Shown here: in pieces, positions 1-9,944 of the stretch
How positions within the stretch are numbered: the first letter of the stretch is position 1
Layout of the letters: every line of letters begins with the position of its first letter
NCBI RefSeq assembly: GCF_900184815.1
Contig: NZ_FXXQ01000004.1
Location: 184,214-248,213, forward strand
Direction of reading: 5' to 3'
DNA: 64,000 nucleotides
From: Boseongicola aestuarii
GTDB lineage: Bacteria; Pseudomonadota; Alphaproteobacteria; Rhodobacterales; Rhodobacteraceae
Notes under the pieces: generated by a model
Seen by the model: only the letters and a program-made list of their open reading frames with translations
Database searches by the model: none
Told to the model about the DNA's origin: nothing
Made by a program: the position numbers and the translations under genes

Positions 1-20
1 GGAATGAGCAAACTTCACTG

Positions 21-302
21 GTGGTGCTGTTCGGTCTTGTCTTGCTGGTCATTTACGTGGTGTTTCTGACAGCGGTCTTGCGGGGCATCGGCGCACTGGG
101 CGTCACGCTTGTGCTGGCGGTGATCGCGGCGTTGGTCTGGGTGTTGCTGGACCTTGGCTGGCTGTCGATCGACGACCCCGGCATGATGACCTGGGTCGCG
201 ATCCTGGCGCTTTCGGTGGTGTTGGCGGTCGGGATGTATTGGGGCATCTTGTGGCGCCGGATTTCGGGGCAGATCGAAGTTGATGATGACGGAGATATCT
301 AG
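21..302 (+). CDS. small membrane protein upstream of murD
   Basis: A 93-residue, strongly hydrophobic protein with about three predicted membrane segments (residues 2-24, 27-48 and 56-77) and a short acidic tail (EVDDDGD). It stops three bases before the murD start, so it is probably co-transcribed with murD. The GTG at 21 is the first start inside the window, but the frame stays open to the left edge, so the true start may lie outside. I do not recognise a family with certainty. Its place beside a cell-wall gene suggests, but does not show, a role in the envelope. Confidence 0.6.
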   Translation: MVLFGLVLLVIYVVFLTAVLRGIGALGVTLVLAVIAALVWVLLDLGWLSIDDPGMMTWVAILALSVVLAVGMYWGILWRRISGQIEVDDDGDI

Positions 303-305
303 GCC

Positions 306-1760
306 ATGATCCCCGTCCGGGGCGTCGAGGACCGGCGGATTGCCGTGCTAGGGTTGGGTCGAACGGGCCTTTCGGCGGCGCGTGCCATTATGGCAGGTGG
401 TGGCGTGGCATTGTGTTGGGACGACGCGGAGGCCGCGCGAGAGCGAGCCGCGGGCGAGGGACTGACGTTGCATGATCTTGGGCGCGGCGGCGCTTGGGAG
501 GCTGTGGACGCGCTGATCGTGTCGCCAGGAATTCCGCATCTTTATCCCGCGCCAAACCGCTATGTCGCGGCGGCGCAGGCGGCGGGTGTGCCGGTGGACA
601 ACGACATCGGATTGTTCTTTCGCTCGCTTGCGGTACCGGAATGGGACCGCTTTGAAACGGTGCCGCGGGTGATCGCCGTGACAGGGTCGAACGGGAAGTC
701 GACGACTTCGGCTTTGATCCACCATTGCCTTGAGGTTGCGGGACGTGAAAGCCAGTTGGCCGGGAACATCGGACGTGGCGTTCTGGACATCAATCCGCCG
801 GGGGATGGCGGAATAGTGGTGCTTGAATTGTCGTCTTATCAAACGGAGCTGGCGCGTTCGCTAACACCTGATATCGCGGTGTTTACCAATCTTACCCCGG
901 ACCATCTTGACCGCCACGGCGGGTTTGGCGGGTATTTTGCGGCGAAACGGCGGTTGTTTGCGGAAGGTGGACCGGATCGCGCGGTGATCGGTGTCGATGA
1001 ACCCGAAGGACGGCTTCTGGCCGGACAGCTTTCGGAAGGGGCGGGAGACGACCGGGTGATCCGGATTTCATCGGGCCAGAAGCTGGGCGGTGCAGGCTGG
1101 AATGTCTTTGTTCGCAAAGGGTTTTTGGCGGAATTCAGGAAGTCGCGACAGGTGGCTTCGATTGATCTGCGTGCCGTCCGTGGATTGCCGGGAGCGCACA
1201 ATCACCAGAACGCCTGTGCGGCCTTCGCGGCGCTGCGCGCGCTTGGACTGGCACCAAAGTTGATTGAGCAGGGTTTCCAGAGTTTCGAAGGCCTGCCGCA
1301 TCGCAGCCAGATTGTCGGAGAAAAAGGCGGGGTAACCTTCGTTAACGACAGCAAGGCCACCAACGTGGACAGCGCGGCCAAAGCTTTGGCCGCGTTTTCG
1401 GGCGTGCGTTGGATCGTTGGCGGGCAGATGAAGGACGGCGGCCTTTCTGCTGTGGCACCCCATTTGGGCAACGTGTCGAAAGCCTATGCCATTGGACGAC
1501 AGGCGGCGGAAGTGGCGCTGGAGTTGAACGAAATGGCAGGCAGATCGCTTTGTGAGGTCTGCGAGACTATGGCCGAAGCGGTCGGGCGGGCGGGCGCGGA
1601 AGCTCTGGCGGGTGAGACGGTTTTGTTGGCCCCGGCGGCGGCAAGTTTCGACCAATACGATAACTTCGAGAAACGCGGCGAGGACTTTGTGTCCGAGGTG
1701 GCGCGTGTTTTGCAGAAGGGTGGGCCGGATGATCCGGGCGGGGAAATGAAAGATGCCTGA
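306..1760 (+). CDS. murD: UDP-N-acetylmuramoyl-L-alanine--D-glutamate ligase MurD
   Basis: Cytoplasmic ligase that adds D-glutamate to UDP-MurNAc-L-alanine using ATP, in peptidoglycan precursor synthesis. The 484-residue length fits the family. The N-terminal Rossmann part opens with [12 protein letters not shown]. The Mur-ligase ATP loop ([11 protein letters not shown]) lies near residues 126-136. [11 protein letters not shown] and the NDSKATN motif of MurD follow in order. Its last 8 bases overlap the next gene, a sign of coupled translation. In most Rhodobacteraceae murD is followed on the same strand by ftsW, murG and murC; here those genes lie further on and inverted. Confidence 0.97.
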   Translation: MIPVRGVEDRRIAVLGLGRTGLSAARAIMAGGGVALCWDDAEAARERAAGEGLTLHDLGRGGAWEAVDALIVSPGIPHLYPAPNRYVAAAQAAGVPVDNDIGLFFRSLAVPEWDRFETVPRVIAVTGSNGKSTTSALIHHCLEVAGRESQLAGNIGRGVLDINPPGDGGIVVLELSSYQTELARSLTPDIAVFTNLTPDHLDRHGGFGGYFAAKRRLFAEGGPDRAVIGVDEPEGRLLAGQLSEGAGDDRVIRISSGQKLGGAGWNVFVRKGFLAEFRKSRQVASIDLRAVRGLPGAHNHQNACAAFAALRALGLAPKLIEQGFQSFEGLPHRSQIVGEKGGVTFVNDSKATNVDSAAKALAAFSGVRWIVGGQMKDGGLSAVAPHLGNVSKAYAIGRQAAEVALELNEMAGRSLCEVCETMAEAVGRAGAEALAGETVLLAPAAASFDQYDNFEKRGEDFVSEVARVLQKGGPDDPGGEMKDA

Positions 1761-2748
1761 TCCGGTGCGTTGGGGTGTTTTGGGAGCAGGGAAATTTGCG
1801 CGCGAGCAAATGACTCCGGCGATTCACGCTGCGCGGAACGCGGAATTCGCGGCGATTGCGACGTCTGATCCGAAGAAAGCCGAGCCGTTTCAGGCATTTC
1901 AGCCTAGGTTGCAGGTGTATGATGATTATGATGCCTTGCTTGCGGATGACGCGATTGATGCCGTTTATGTACCGCTGCCAAACCATCTGCATGTGGAGTG
2001 GACGCTGAAAGCGCTGGCCGCGGGCAAGGCCGTTTTGACGGAAAAACCGATTGCGCTGGAAGAGGCAGAGTTTGATCGATTGATTGCCGCGCGCGATGAC
2101 GCGGGACTGCTGGCCGCCGAGGCCTTTATGCCAGTACACCATCCACAATGGATGAAAGTGCGGGATTTGATCGCGCAAGGCGCCGTTGGCAAACTGGCGC
2201 ATGTGCGCGGGGTGTTTACCTATAACAACGTGGATCGCCCGGAGAATATCCGCAATCGCCCCGAGACCGCGGGCGGTGGTTTGCGCGATATCGGAGTCTA
2301 TCCCTTTGGAACGGAACGGTTTGCAACACGTCAGGAGCCGAGCGTCATCTGGGCGGATGTGTCATGGGAAAACGGCGTCGATACCGTGGCGCGCGTCAAC
2401 GCGACGTTTCCGGGCTTCACTTTCGAGGCCGTGGTGAGCATGCGGATGCATCTGTTTCAGGAGATGTCGTTTCACGGGGATCGCGGTGTCTTGCGCGTTA
2501 CGGCTCCATTCAATCCGCTTTCATTTGGCGACGCCGAAGTGCAGTTGATCAACGCCGACGAGACGCGGCTATGGCGGTTCGCGGTCAATCAATACGTCGC
2601 GCAGGTCGAGAATTTCGGCAAGGCGATGCGCGGCGAAATGGATTATCCGGCACCGCTGGAATTCAGTCGCGGAACGCAGCGCATGATCGATATGACCTTC
2701 GCCGCCGCCGGGGCTGGCAGCGGTGGAAGGCCCGTGAATTACGCGTAG
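1753..2748 (+). CDS. Gfo/Idh/MocA family oxidoreductase
   Basis: 331-residue NAD(P)-dependent dehydrogenase-like protein. The N-terminal nucleotide fold has [12 protein letters not shown] (residues 8-19), and the family EKP motif occurs in [21 protein letters not shown] segment in the C-terminal half corresponds to the family's substrate-binding region (GG..D.G.Y). The substrate is unknown; sugars or inositols are usual for the family. The start overlaps the end of murD by 8 bases. Its stop overlaps the convergent J-domain gene by 10 bases over a palindromic ACGCGT, so both proteins end in Tyr-Ala. Confidence 0.9.
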   Translation: MPDPVRWGVLGAGKFAREQMTPAIHAARNAEFAAIATSDPKKAEPFQAFQPRLQVYDDYDALLADDAIDAVYVPLPNHLHVEWTLKALAAGKAVLTEKPIALEEAEFDRLIAARDDAGLLAAEAFMPVHHPQWMKVRDLIAQGAVGKLAHVRGVFTYNNVDRPENIRNRPETAGGGLRDIGVYPFGTERFATRQEPSVIWADVSWENGVDTVARVNATFPGFTFEAVVSMRMHLFQEMSFHGDRGVLRVTAPFNPLSFGDAEVQLINADETRLWRFAVNQYVAQVENFGKAMRGEMDYPAPLEFSRGTQRMIDMTFAAAGAGSGGRPVNYA

Positions 2749-3554
2749 GCGCGCTGCATTTCCGCAGCCGGTTTTGGCCATTCGCCGAGTGCGAAATGAA
2801 TGCGCACGCTTTTTGCTCCTGGAAAGGATTCGGCCAGCGTCGAGGCGGCGACGACATGTGTTCCCGCGCCTTCTTCGCTTGCTTTGAAGCGCACGATGAT
2901 GGGACGAACCTTGCGATTGTCGGTGAACGCGCCTGTTGGCACAGCCACGCGGTTCACGCCTTCTTCGATCGAAGCACTGACCATGTACGAGATGCGGCGA
3001 CCGCTCTGGCGTATCGCGTAAGGCAAGTGGTTTTTGTGGGGGACATGCGGCGCGCCTGTGGTCTTGATGACGTCCAGAATGCTGGCGCGCAGGGAAATCT
3101 CGTCTTGATCCGGCTCAGCCATGAAGGGAATTTCGTCGAGCAGGGTCCGGCATTCCTGGGCTTCGTTCGCGTTGATTTTGCAGATGCGCGAGGTCATGGC
3201 CGTGCGCAGACGGCGCGGTGAGACATAGCTTGCCGCCTTGGCGTCTTCGTCGACCATTGTATTGACTGGAACACTTGCAGGGCGCTGGGCCTTGGGGCGA
3301 ATGGTGGTGGCTCCGGTGTCCGTGGGCGCGGTTTGAAGCGCATCCGCCGCAGTATAGCCTTTGTCGTCTTTCAAGAGCGCATAAGCGGTTGAAATGCGGG
3401 CGAATTCGTCGGCCGTTCCCTGGCCGCGATCCGGGTGCTTTTCAAAGGCGAGTTTCTTGTAGGCGGCGCGGATTTCATCCGGATCAGGATGACCTGTAAG
3501 TCCGAGGATTTCTTGCGCATGTGCGCGCGCTTGGGCTTTTTCAAAGAAATTCAT
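2739..3554 (-). CDS. J-domain (DnaJ-like) protein
   Basis: 271 residues. The N-terminal J domain (about residues 12-66) has the KHPDRG loop at 39-44, whose HPD stimulates the ATPase of Hsp70/DnaK. There is no Gly/Phe region and no zinc-finger Cys motif, so this is a class III type J protein with a specialised partner or client. After a linker rich in Thr, Ala and Pro comes a C-terminal domain (about 105-271) of unknown function. It has no membrane segment and is probably cytoplasmic. It lies inside a rearranged cell-wall gene cluster, but no link to division is shown. Confidence 0.85.
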   Translation of the reverse strand: MNFFEKAQARAHAQEILGLTGHPDPDEIRAAYKKLAFEKHPDRGQGTADEFARISTAYALLKDDKGYTAADALQTAPTDTGATTIRPKAQRPASVPVNTMVDEDAKAASYVSPRRLRTAMTSRICKINANEAQECRTLLDEIPFMAEPDQDEISLRASILDVIKTTGAPHVPHKNHLPYAIRQSGRRISYMVSASIEEGVNRVAVPTGAFTDNRKVRPIIVRFKASEEGAGTHVVAASTLAESFPGAKSVRIHFALGEWPKPAAEMQRAYA

Positions 3555-3757
3555 GGCATCAACACTCTTTACTTGCGACTTTGGCCCCCCGAGAAAATGC
3601 TTTGGCTACATGCCGAAAGCGTTCCGAACGGTCCGCAGTCAAACTCACTACACTGTCACGTCTTGCTCTATGACGCCTTAGCAGTATTCAACTAAAATAC
3701 GCTCTGAATTTGACTAAAAACGTGTACTTTAAGGGCGCATTGTGGCGGGGATTGTCC

Positions 3758-4054
3758 TTATTCGCCGGAAGGAGGTCTTTTGTTCCGATGCCTCAAACGG
3801 TCGTAAGCTCCGGCGGGAATCCCGAATGCAGAACCGGCCAGCACCATCTGGGCAATTGCAAAGGACAGGCTTTGGTCGAGCGGGACGAAGGGTGCCAGAG
3901 AGGGCGCATAGGCAAAGACGGCCAGGAGGGCGGCCCAGCACATCGCGAGGCCGATCGCGCCTTTCAGCCCGCGTAAGGCGACGATTTTGCGGGCGGCGAG
4001 AAAGCTGACCAGAAGAATGGTGAAATAGACGAGAGCGGCAGCTGCCGTCGCCAT
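3758..4054 (-). CDS. small membrane protein downstream of murC
   Basis: 98 residues with three hydrophobic segments (about 3-21, 30-50 and 62-82) and a basic, hydrophilic C-terminus. It starts one base after the murC stop and is therefore the last gene of the ftsW-murG-murC operon. In related genomes murC is followed by a small membrane protein and murB; murB is not in this window. I do not recognise the family firmly. Confidence 0.65.
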   Translation of the reverse strand: MATAAAALVYFTILLVSFLAARKIVALRGLKGAIGLAMCWAALLAVFAYAPSLAPFVPLDQSLSFAIAQMVLAGSAFGIPAGAYDRLRHRNKRPPSGE

Positions 4055-4055
4055 A

Positions 4056-5480
4056 TCAGCCGGCCTGTTTCATCAGACGACCAGGAAGGTTGTTTGCCCA
4101 AGTGCTGATCGTGCCGGCGCCGAGGCAGACGACGATATCGCCGGGGCGTGCCTGTTCGCGCACCAGACGTTCGAGGTCGTCTTCGCTGATGATCGCGCGG
4201 GCGTGGCGGTGTCCGTGGCGGATCAGGCCGGCAACGAGGTCTTCGCGTGTGGCGCCGGGGATCGGGTCTTCGCCAGCGCCATAGACCTCGGCAATACCGA
4301 CGACATCGGCCTCGTTGAAGCAGGTGCAGAAGTCCTCGAACAGGGTCGAGAGGCGAGAGTAGCGGTGGGGCTGGTGGACGGCGATGACACGTGCGTTGGG
4401 GCTGTCGCCCACGGCCTGGCGCGCGGCCTTGAGGACCGCTGCGATTTCGACCGGGTGGTGGCCGTAGTCGTCGATGATGGTGACGCCATCGACTTCGCCG
4501 ACCTTGGTGAAGCGGCGATTGACGCCTTTGAAGTTGGCGAGCGCTTCGCGAATTTCTGCGGCTTTCATGCCTAGGTGGCGGGCAACGGCGACGGCGGACA
4601 GGGCGTTGGAGACGTTGTGGTCGCCCGGCATGGGCAGTGTGCAGTTTTCGATGACCATATCGTCCTGGGACAGGACAATATCGAAGTGGGCGATGCCGTT
4701 TTGGTAACGAAGATTAACGGCGCGGACATCGGCCTGAGAGTTAAAGCCGTAGGTCACGACGCGGCGGTCTGTGATGCGCCCGACAAGCGCCTGAACTTCG
4801 GGATGATCGGTGCACAGCACGGCGAGGCCGTAGAACGGGATGTTCGAGACGAAGTCGTCGAAGCCTTTGCGCAAGGCCTCTATGGTGCCCCAGTGTTCCA
4901 TGTGTTCGGGGTCGATGTTGGTGACGATGGCGATGGTCGCGGGCAGGCGGTTGAAGGTGCCGTCGCTTTCGTCGGCCTCAACAACCATCCATTCGCCCTG
5001 ACCGACGCGCGCGTTCGAGCCATAGGCGTGGATGATGCCGCCGTTGATTACCGTGGGGTCGATGCCGCCACCGTCGAGCAGGGCTGCGACCATCGTGGTG
5101 GTGGTGGTTTTGCCATGGGTGCCCGCGACTGCGATGTTGGAGCGCAGGCGCATGAGTTCAGCCAGCATTTCAGCGCGGCGCACGACTGGCAGGCCGAGGC
5201 GGCGGGCTTCGTCCAGTTCGGGGTTGCCGCGTTTGATGGCGGAGGAAATGACGATGACTTCCGCGCCCTCGAGGTTTTCGGCGCGCTGGCCTTCGAAGAT
5301 CTTCGCGCCGAGGTCTTGCAGGCGGTTGGTTATCTTGGTCGCTTTGAGGTCGGAGCCCTGGACGATGTAGCCGGCTTCGATCAGCACCTCCGCGATGCCG
5401 GACATGCCGATACCGCCGATACCGACGAAGTGGATCGGACCCATTTCGGTGGGCAGTTTGGTCGCTGCTGCTGCGTTCAT
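4056..5480 (-). CDS. murC: UDP-N-acetylmuramate--L-alanine ligase MurC
   Basis: Cytoplasmic ATP-dependent ligase that adds the first amino acid, L-alanine, to UDP-MurNAc. The 474-residue length is typical. The N-terminal [12 protein letters not shown] signature (about 20-31) binds the UDP substrate. [10 protein letters not shown] at 120-129 is the ATP loop. EADESDGTF, the [11 protein letters not shown] centre and DDYGHHP in the C-terminal domain are all MurC motifs. It begins five bases after murG on the same strand. Confidence 0.97.
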   Translation of the reverse strand: MNAAAATKLPTEMGPIHFVGIGGIGMSGIAEVLIEAGYIVQGSDLKATKITNRLQDLGAKIFEGQRAENLEGAEVIVISSAIKRGNPELDEARRLGLPVVRRAEMLAELMRLRSNIAVAGTHGKTTTTTMVAALLDGGGIDPTVINGGIIHAYGSNARVGQGEWMVVEADESDGTFNRLPATIAIVTNIDPEHMEHWGTIEALRKGFDDFVSNIPFYGLAVLCTDHPEVQALVGRITDRRVVTYGFNSQADVRAVNLRYQNGIAHFDIVLSQDDMVIENCTLPMPGDHNVSNALSAVAVARHLGMKAAEIREALANFKGVNRRFTKVGEVDGVTIIDDYGHHPVEIAAVLKAARQAVGDSPNARVIAVHQPHRYSRLSTLFEDFCTCFNEADVVGIAEVYGAGEDPIPGATREDLVAGLIRHGHRHARAIISEDDLERLVREQARPGDIVVCLGAGTISTWANNLPGRLMKQAG

Positions 5481-5485
5481 CGGGC

Positions 5486-6574
5486 TTACTCCGCGAGTTG
5501 TTCGACCAGCGCGGCGAGGCGCTCGGTTGCGTCTGGTGTGCCTGTAGACAAGGCGTTTTCGGCCATTTGTCGGGCGCGATCCGGGTCTGTCAGGATGGCG
5601 TGGATGTGCTTGGAAAGCGCGTCGGGATCAAGGGCGCTTTCAGCGATGAGCAAAGCGCCGCCTGCGTCGACAAGGCCCTTTGCGTTGGCGGTCTGGTGAT
5701 CTGCCGTGGCGGCGGCGAAGGGAATCAGGATAGCAGGGCGGCCGATGATCGAGACATCGGCGACGGAGGAGGCTCCGGCGCGGGAGATGACGAGGTGGGC
5801 TGCGCTCATGCGCTGTGGCACGTCGTTGAAGAAGGTTTGGACATCAGCGTGGATGGTGGCGAGCGTGTAGGCGTCGGTGACGCGGGCGAGGTCTTCGGGG
5901 CGGGCCTGATGACTGACATGCAGGCGCGGTCTCAGGGCGTCGGGGAGGCGGGTGATGGCGTCCGGGACGATGTCCGAGAGGATGCGCGCGCCTTGGCTGC
6001 CGCCCATGATGAGGATGTTCAGGGGGCCGTCGTTTGCGTCCGGGTAAGGCGCCTTGTGCTGGTCGAGGATTGCGGCACGGACAGGGTTGCCGGTGTGGGT
6101 GCCAGTGACGCCTGACGGCAGGGCGGTGGGCCAGGTGCCGCAGGCAACGGTGTTCACGCGGCGGGCGAAGACCTGGTTCACGCGGCCAAGGACGCCGTTT
6201 TGTTCGTGTATCATGCGGGGGATGCGCAAGGCCCAAGCGGCGGCGATTGCGGGGATCGAGGGGTAGCCGCCGAAACCTGCGACGACGGTAGGGCGGTCGA
6301 TGAGGAAGCGCCATTTGGCGGCGGCGATACCGGCGAGAATGGTTAATGGGACCAGAGCTTTGGTGAGGAGGCCGCCGCGCGCGAAGGTGGCGCTGTTAAC
6401 TTCGGTTACTGCGACAGCATCGGGAAAGCCGCTGGTGTAGCGCGCGCCTCGGGCGTCGGTGGAGAGGGTGACGCGCCAGCCGCGTTTGAGCATTTCTTCG
6501 GCCAGGGCCTGAGCGGGAAACATGTGCCCGCCAGTGCCGCCTGCGGCGATGACAAGATGTGGCTGTTTGCTCAA
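5486..6574 (-). CDS. murG: MurG, lipid II synthase
   Basis: Membrane-associated UDP-GlcNAc:undecaprenyl-pyrophosphoryl-MurNAc-pentapeptide transferase, which makes lipid II on the inner face of the cytoplasmic membrane. 362 residues. The family GGTGGH loop is at 12-17 and [11 protein letters not shown] follows (H-E-Q-N is diagnostic). GGSQGA occurs in the nucleotide-binding half and [10 protein letters not shown] near 270. The start ATG overlaps the ftsW stop by four bases (ATGA), so translation is probably coupled. Confidence 0.97.
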   Translation of the reverse strand: MSKQPHLVIAAGGTGGHMFPAQALAEEMLKRGWRVTLSTDARGARYTSGFPDAVAVTEVNSATFARGGLLTKALVPLTILAGIAAAKWRFLIDRPTVVAGFGGYPSIPAIAAAWALRIPRMIHEQNGVLGRVNQVFARRVNTVACGTWPTALPSGVTGTHTGNPVRAAILDQHKAPYPDANDGPLNILIMGGSQGARILSDIVPDAITRLPDALRPRLHVSHQARPEDLARVTDAYTLATIHADVQTFFNDVPQRMSAAHLVISRAGASSVADVSIIGRPAILIPFAAATADHQTANAKGLVDAGGALLIAESALDPDALSKHIHAILTDPDRARQMAENALSTGTPDATERLAALVEQLAE

Positions 6575-7737
6575 CGGCCTCTCCGGATCAGGTGATCGGC
6601 GATCTCGCCCTGAGGACGGGTGCGGGTAAGGGCGAGGAGCATTCCGATCAGGATGCCACCTGCGATGAGGGAGGACCCGCCGTAGCTGACGAAAGGCAAT
6701 GTCATGCCCTTGGCGGGCAGGAGGCGGACGGCGACGGACATGTTGATCATGGCTTGCACGGCGAAGGTGCAGGCGAGGCCGGTGCCTGCGAGGCGGATAA
6801 AGGGATCACGTTCGCGCATGAGGCGGAAGAGCGACCGAAGCGCGATTGTAGCGTAGAGGAAGATGATCACGAGGACGAGGATCAGGCCGTATTCTTCGGC
6901 GGCGACGGCGATGATGAAGTCGGTGTGCGCGTCCGGCAGGGACCATTTGACGGTGCCTTCGCCGACGCCGACGCCAAAGAAACCGCCTTCGCGTATGGCG
7001 TTTGCGGCGTAGCCGAGTTGCGTCGTCGGGTCGACTTCTGCCGAAAGGAAGCCGTCGATCCGTCGGGCGAAGTGATCTGAATTCTGGTAGGCGAGCGCGC
7101 CGCCGACGACAGTGAGTCCCGCCATTCCGGCGAGGATGAAGAAGGACGCGCCGCCGACGAAATACATCACACCCCAGCTGAACAGCACAAGGCTGGCTTG
7201 GCCGAAGTCGGGTTGCAGGGCGAGCAGAAGCACGATGAAGAGTGCGAGCGCGAAGGAATAGCTTTTGCCGGGCGGACCTGCGACTTCGTTCGAGGCGGCG
7301 ATCATCCAGCCAGCGACGACGATGAAGAGGGGTTTGAGGAACTCGGAGGGTTGGATCGAGCCGAAACCGAGCGAGAACCAGCGCACAGCGCCTTTGCCGT
7401 AGTCGGTACCTAAGATCGGCAGGAGCATGAGCGCGACAAGGCTGCAGGCGAAGCCGATCACCGCCAGTCTGCGCACGGTTTGCGGAGACATCAGTGAGAA
7501 CGCGAACATGGTAAATATTGCAACTGTCCCGAAAAAGGCCTGACGTTGCACATAGAAGAAATCGGAAAACCCGTTGCGCTGGGCCAGCGGAGGCGAGGCT
7601 GCGAGCCCAAGCAAAAGCCCTATGCCGAACAACAGGAAGACCGCACTGAGCGACCATTTGTCGATCGTGCGCCACCACCGTGGAAGAATCGGCTCGCCGT
7701 CCCTTGTGGGGACTGAGCCATATACCATTTCTGTCAT
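6571..7737 (-). CDS. ftsW: FtsW, SEDS-family septal glycan polymerase
   Basis: 388-residue multi-pass membrane protein of the SEDS family (about ten membrane segments), which polymerises lipid II at the division site together with a class B penicillin-binding protein. Family features are the [11 protein letters not shown] segment and, near the C-terminus, [16 protein letters not shown]. It is the first gene of a minus-strand ftsW-murG-murC-small protein operon. The promoter should lie in the 118-base gap to the divergent flavoprotein gene. Confidence 0.96.
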   Translation of the reverse strand: MTEMVYGSVPTRDGEPILPRWWRTIDKWSLSAVFLLFGIGLLLGLAASPPLAQRNGFSDFFYVQRQAFFGTVAIFTMFAFSLMSPQTVRRLAVIGFACSLVALMLLPILGTDYGKGAVRWFSLGFGSIQPSEFLKPLFIVVAGWMIAASNEVAGPPGKSYSFALALFIVLLLALQPDFGQASLVLFSWGVMYFVGGASFFILAGMAGLTVVGGALAYQNSDHFARRIDGFLSAEVDPTTQLGYAANAIREGGFFGVGVGEGTVKWSLPDAHTDFIIAVAAEEYGLILVLVIIFLYATIALRSLFRLMRERDPFIRLAGTGLACTFAVQAMINMSVAVRLLPAKGMTLPFVSYGGSSLIAGGILIGMLLALTRTRPQGEIADHLIRRGR

Positions 7738-7855
7738 GCGTCCTGCTCGAACTGCCGAAGTATGCCCGGTTGTCCGGGTCTGCTTGTCAGTGTAACGAAT
7801 CGGCGGGCAAAGGGCTAGGAAAACATGCGCTTTTCAAGCGGTCAGGGCGGTAGAA

Positions 7856-9049
7856 TTGGTTAAGACGGTCAACACATTGATTTTGGGCGCGGGCGCGGCT
7901 GGTTTGATGTGTGCAGCCCATGCCGGGCCGGGCGTCTTGGTGGTGGATCACGCGAAGGCACCGGGTGAAAAGATCCGCATATCCGGCGGCGGGCGGTGCA
8001 ATTTCACGAACATGGGCTGTGATCCCGAAGCGTTCCTGTCGAACAATGCGCATTTCGCAAAATCGGCTTTGTCCCGGTACACGCAGTGGGACTTCATTGA
8101 GTTGGTCGACGCTTACGGGATCGCCTGGCACGAGAAGACGTTGGGGCAGTTGTTTTGCGATGGATCGTCGAAAGAGATCATTGCGATGCTGATTTCCGAA
8201 CTTGAGAAAGCGGGCGCAACACTCTGGTGTAAAACGGAAATTGGAGATGTTGCCTGGCGCGATGGGGCGTTTCATGTGGCGTTGGTGCGCGCTGGTGAGC
8301 CGGTTCGGGTGAAGGCGAAATCGCTGGTTCTGGCTACCGGTGGGAAGTCCATACCGAAGATGGGAGCGACCGGATTGGCTTATCGGTTGGCGGAGCAATT
8401 TGGATTGGCGGTGACCGAGACGCGTCCGGCTTTGGTGCCGTTCACGCATGACGATGACGGGTTGAAGGCTCTGGCGGGTGTTGCAGTGGAAGGTCGTGCG
8501 GCTGCGGGTAATGCGAGTTTTGATGAGGCGATTTTGTTCACGCATCGCGGGCTTTCGGGTCCGGCAATCTTGCAGACGTCGTCCTATTGGCGCGAAGGTG
8601 AAGATGTGTTGCTAAACCTCTGTCCTGAAAGGGATTTGAAGGAATGCTTGATTGAGGCCAAGCGGGCCTCTGGACGGCGCGGGGTGGCGTCGGTTCTGGC
8701 AGAGCATATGCCGCAGCGGTTGGCGCAGGCGATGGTTGAGCGGCTTGGCTTGACGGGTAATCTGGCGGATCAGCCGGATGCGCGTTTGGGCGAGATCGCG
8801 AAGGCGGTGCAAGCCTGGCCGTTTCGCCCCACGGCGACGGAAGGGTATCGCACGGCCGAGGTGACGCTAGGTGGAATCGATACAGCTGGGCTTTCATCAA
8901 CAACGATGGAGGCGAAGGACGTACCGGGGCTATTTGCGATTGGCGAGGCCGTCGATGTGACGGGCTGGCTTGGAGGATACAATTTCCAGTGGGCGTGGTC
9001 GTCGGGATGGGCGGCTGGGCAGGCCATTGCGGGGCGTGCGGCGTCTTAA
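7856..9049 (+). CDS. NAD(P)/FAD-dependent oxidoreductase, BaiN/HI0933 type
   Basis: 397-residue flavoprotein. The dinucleotide-binding GAGAAGLMCAAHAG is at 12-25, followed by the family signature KIRISGGGRCNFTNMG. ATGGKSIPKMGATG lies in the middle and a GEAVDVTGWLGGYNFQ stretch closes the FAD site. The physiological substrate of this family is mostly unknown. The only start in frame is TTG at 7856; an upstream ATG at 7825 is in another frame. It is transcribed away from ftsW. Confidence 0.85.
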   Translation: MVKTVNTLILGAGAAGLMCAAHAGPGVLVVDHAKAPGEKIRISGGGRCNFTNMGCDPEAFLSNNAHFAKSALSRYTQWDFIELVDAYGIAWHEKTLGQLFCDGSSKEIIAMLISELEKAGATLWCKTEIGDVAWRDGAFHVALVRAGEPVRVKAKSLVLATGGKSIPKMGATGLAYRLAEQFGLAVTETRPALVPFTHDDDGLKALAGVAVEGRAAAGNASFDEAILFTHRGLSGPAILQTSSYWREGEDVLLNLCPERDLKECLIEAKRASGRRGVASVLAEHMPQRLAQAMVERLGLTGNLADQPDARLGEIAKAVQAWPFRPTATEGYRTAEVTLGGIDTAGLSSTTMEAKDVPGLFAIGEAVDVTGWLGGYNFQWAWSSGWAAGQAIAGRAAS

Positions 9050-9284
9050 TATCGCGAGATTCTGGTGATTGTTGCGCGGAGTTCGGCGGGATTTTGCTGA
9101 GGAAACCGACGCTTTGGCGACAATCAAGGGCGTCGTCGCAGGATTTGCAGGGCGAGTGTGAACAGCGTCCTGCCCGCCGTTTTTTCGCCATAGATTTGTC
9201 AGCGCAGCGCCACAATGTCCCGGAAGTTTTGAAAGGAACAGAGCCGACGAAAGACGGGCCGACGCAACGCGGGAGACCTTGGAC

Positions 9285-9881
9285 ATGGACGCAGTGCTTT
9301 TGAACGACGGGGCGCGACTGGTGCATTTGTTGGGGTTGGCATTGGGCTTCGGGGTGGCGCTTTTGGCGGATGGGTCGGCGGCGCGGGCGGTCTTGAGGCC
9401 GTTGCAGGAGCGCGAGGTGGTGATGCTGAAGATGCTGCATCATGTCGTGACATTCGGGTTGGTCTTGCTTTGGGCGAGCGGGTTGATGCTGTTGTGGCTG
9501 CGGACGGGGTTTGATCTGGAGCGATTCAGTCCGAAGCTTTGGACGAAGGTTTGCGTGGTCTCGGTTCTGACGCTGAACGCTATCGCGATCGGACGGCTTG
9601 GATTGCCGACGCTGCTGCGATTTCAGAGCTGGCGGTTTGGCGACATACCGATTTTGGAACGCATTCAACTTTGTGCGCTTGGCACGTTGTCGGCGGCGTG
9701 TTGGGTGCTGGCCTTGGCTCTGGGCGTATTCGGCTATTTCAAGGCGCTGAACGCGGAACAGCTTACGCACATTCTGGCGTTAACCTTCCTTACGGCTTTG
9801 GCGATGGCTCTGTTGGCGGCGACGCTGACGCCTGTTATTGCCGCGATTGTGCGATTTCTGGAGCGTCGGTCTGCCGCATGA
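9285..9881 (+). CDS. membrane protein of unknown function
   Basis: 198 residues with about five hydrophobic segments, probably an integral membrane protein of the inner membrane. The ATG at 9285 is preferred over the in-frame TTG at 9279 because GGGAGA at 9271-9276 sits eight bases upstream. I recognise no catalytic motif. It converges on rpoH, and the terminator between them is only four bases past its stop. Confidence 0.7.
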   Translation: MDAVLLNDGARLVHLLGLALGFGVALLADGSAARAVLRPLQEREVVMLKMLHHVVTFGLVLLWASGLMLLWLRTGFDLERFSPKLWTKVCVVSVLTLNAIAIGRLGLPTLLRFQSWRFGDIPILERIQLCALGTLSAACWVLALALGVFGYFKALNAEQLTHILALTFLTALAMALLAATLTPVIAAIVRFLERRSAA

Positions 9882-9914
9882 AAAAAAAGACCCCGCCGGG
9901 AATGCGGGGTCTTT
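9882..9914 (-). terminator. rho-independent terminator of rpoH (probably bidirectional)
   Basis: An 11-bp perfect stem (9886-9896 with 9904-9914, arms AAAGACCCCGC and GCGGGGTCTTT) with a seven-base loop. On the minus strand the A run at 9882-9888 becomes a U tract after the stem, so it serves rpoH. On the plus strand the stem ends in TTT and may also stop the convergent membrane-protein transcript. Confidence 0.9.
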
Positions 9915-9944
9915 CCAGGGAGGAACCAGGCCGATGGGGGAGGA

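Noticed and set aside
4575..5699. Plus-strand frame across murC and murG
   Set aside because: Antisense shadow of two certain genes; rich in Gly, Asp and Val with no family features.
8538..9770. Long minus-strand reading frame (about 410 codons)
   Set aside because: It runs antisense through the flavoprotein and membrane-protein genes. The translation is rich in Arg, Pro, Ser and Gln without any domain, typical of a shadow frame in GC-rich DNA.
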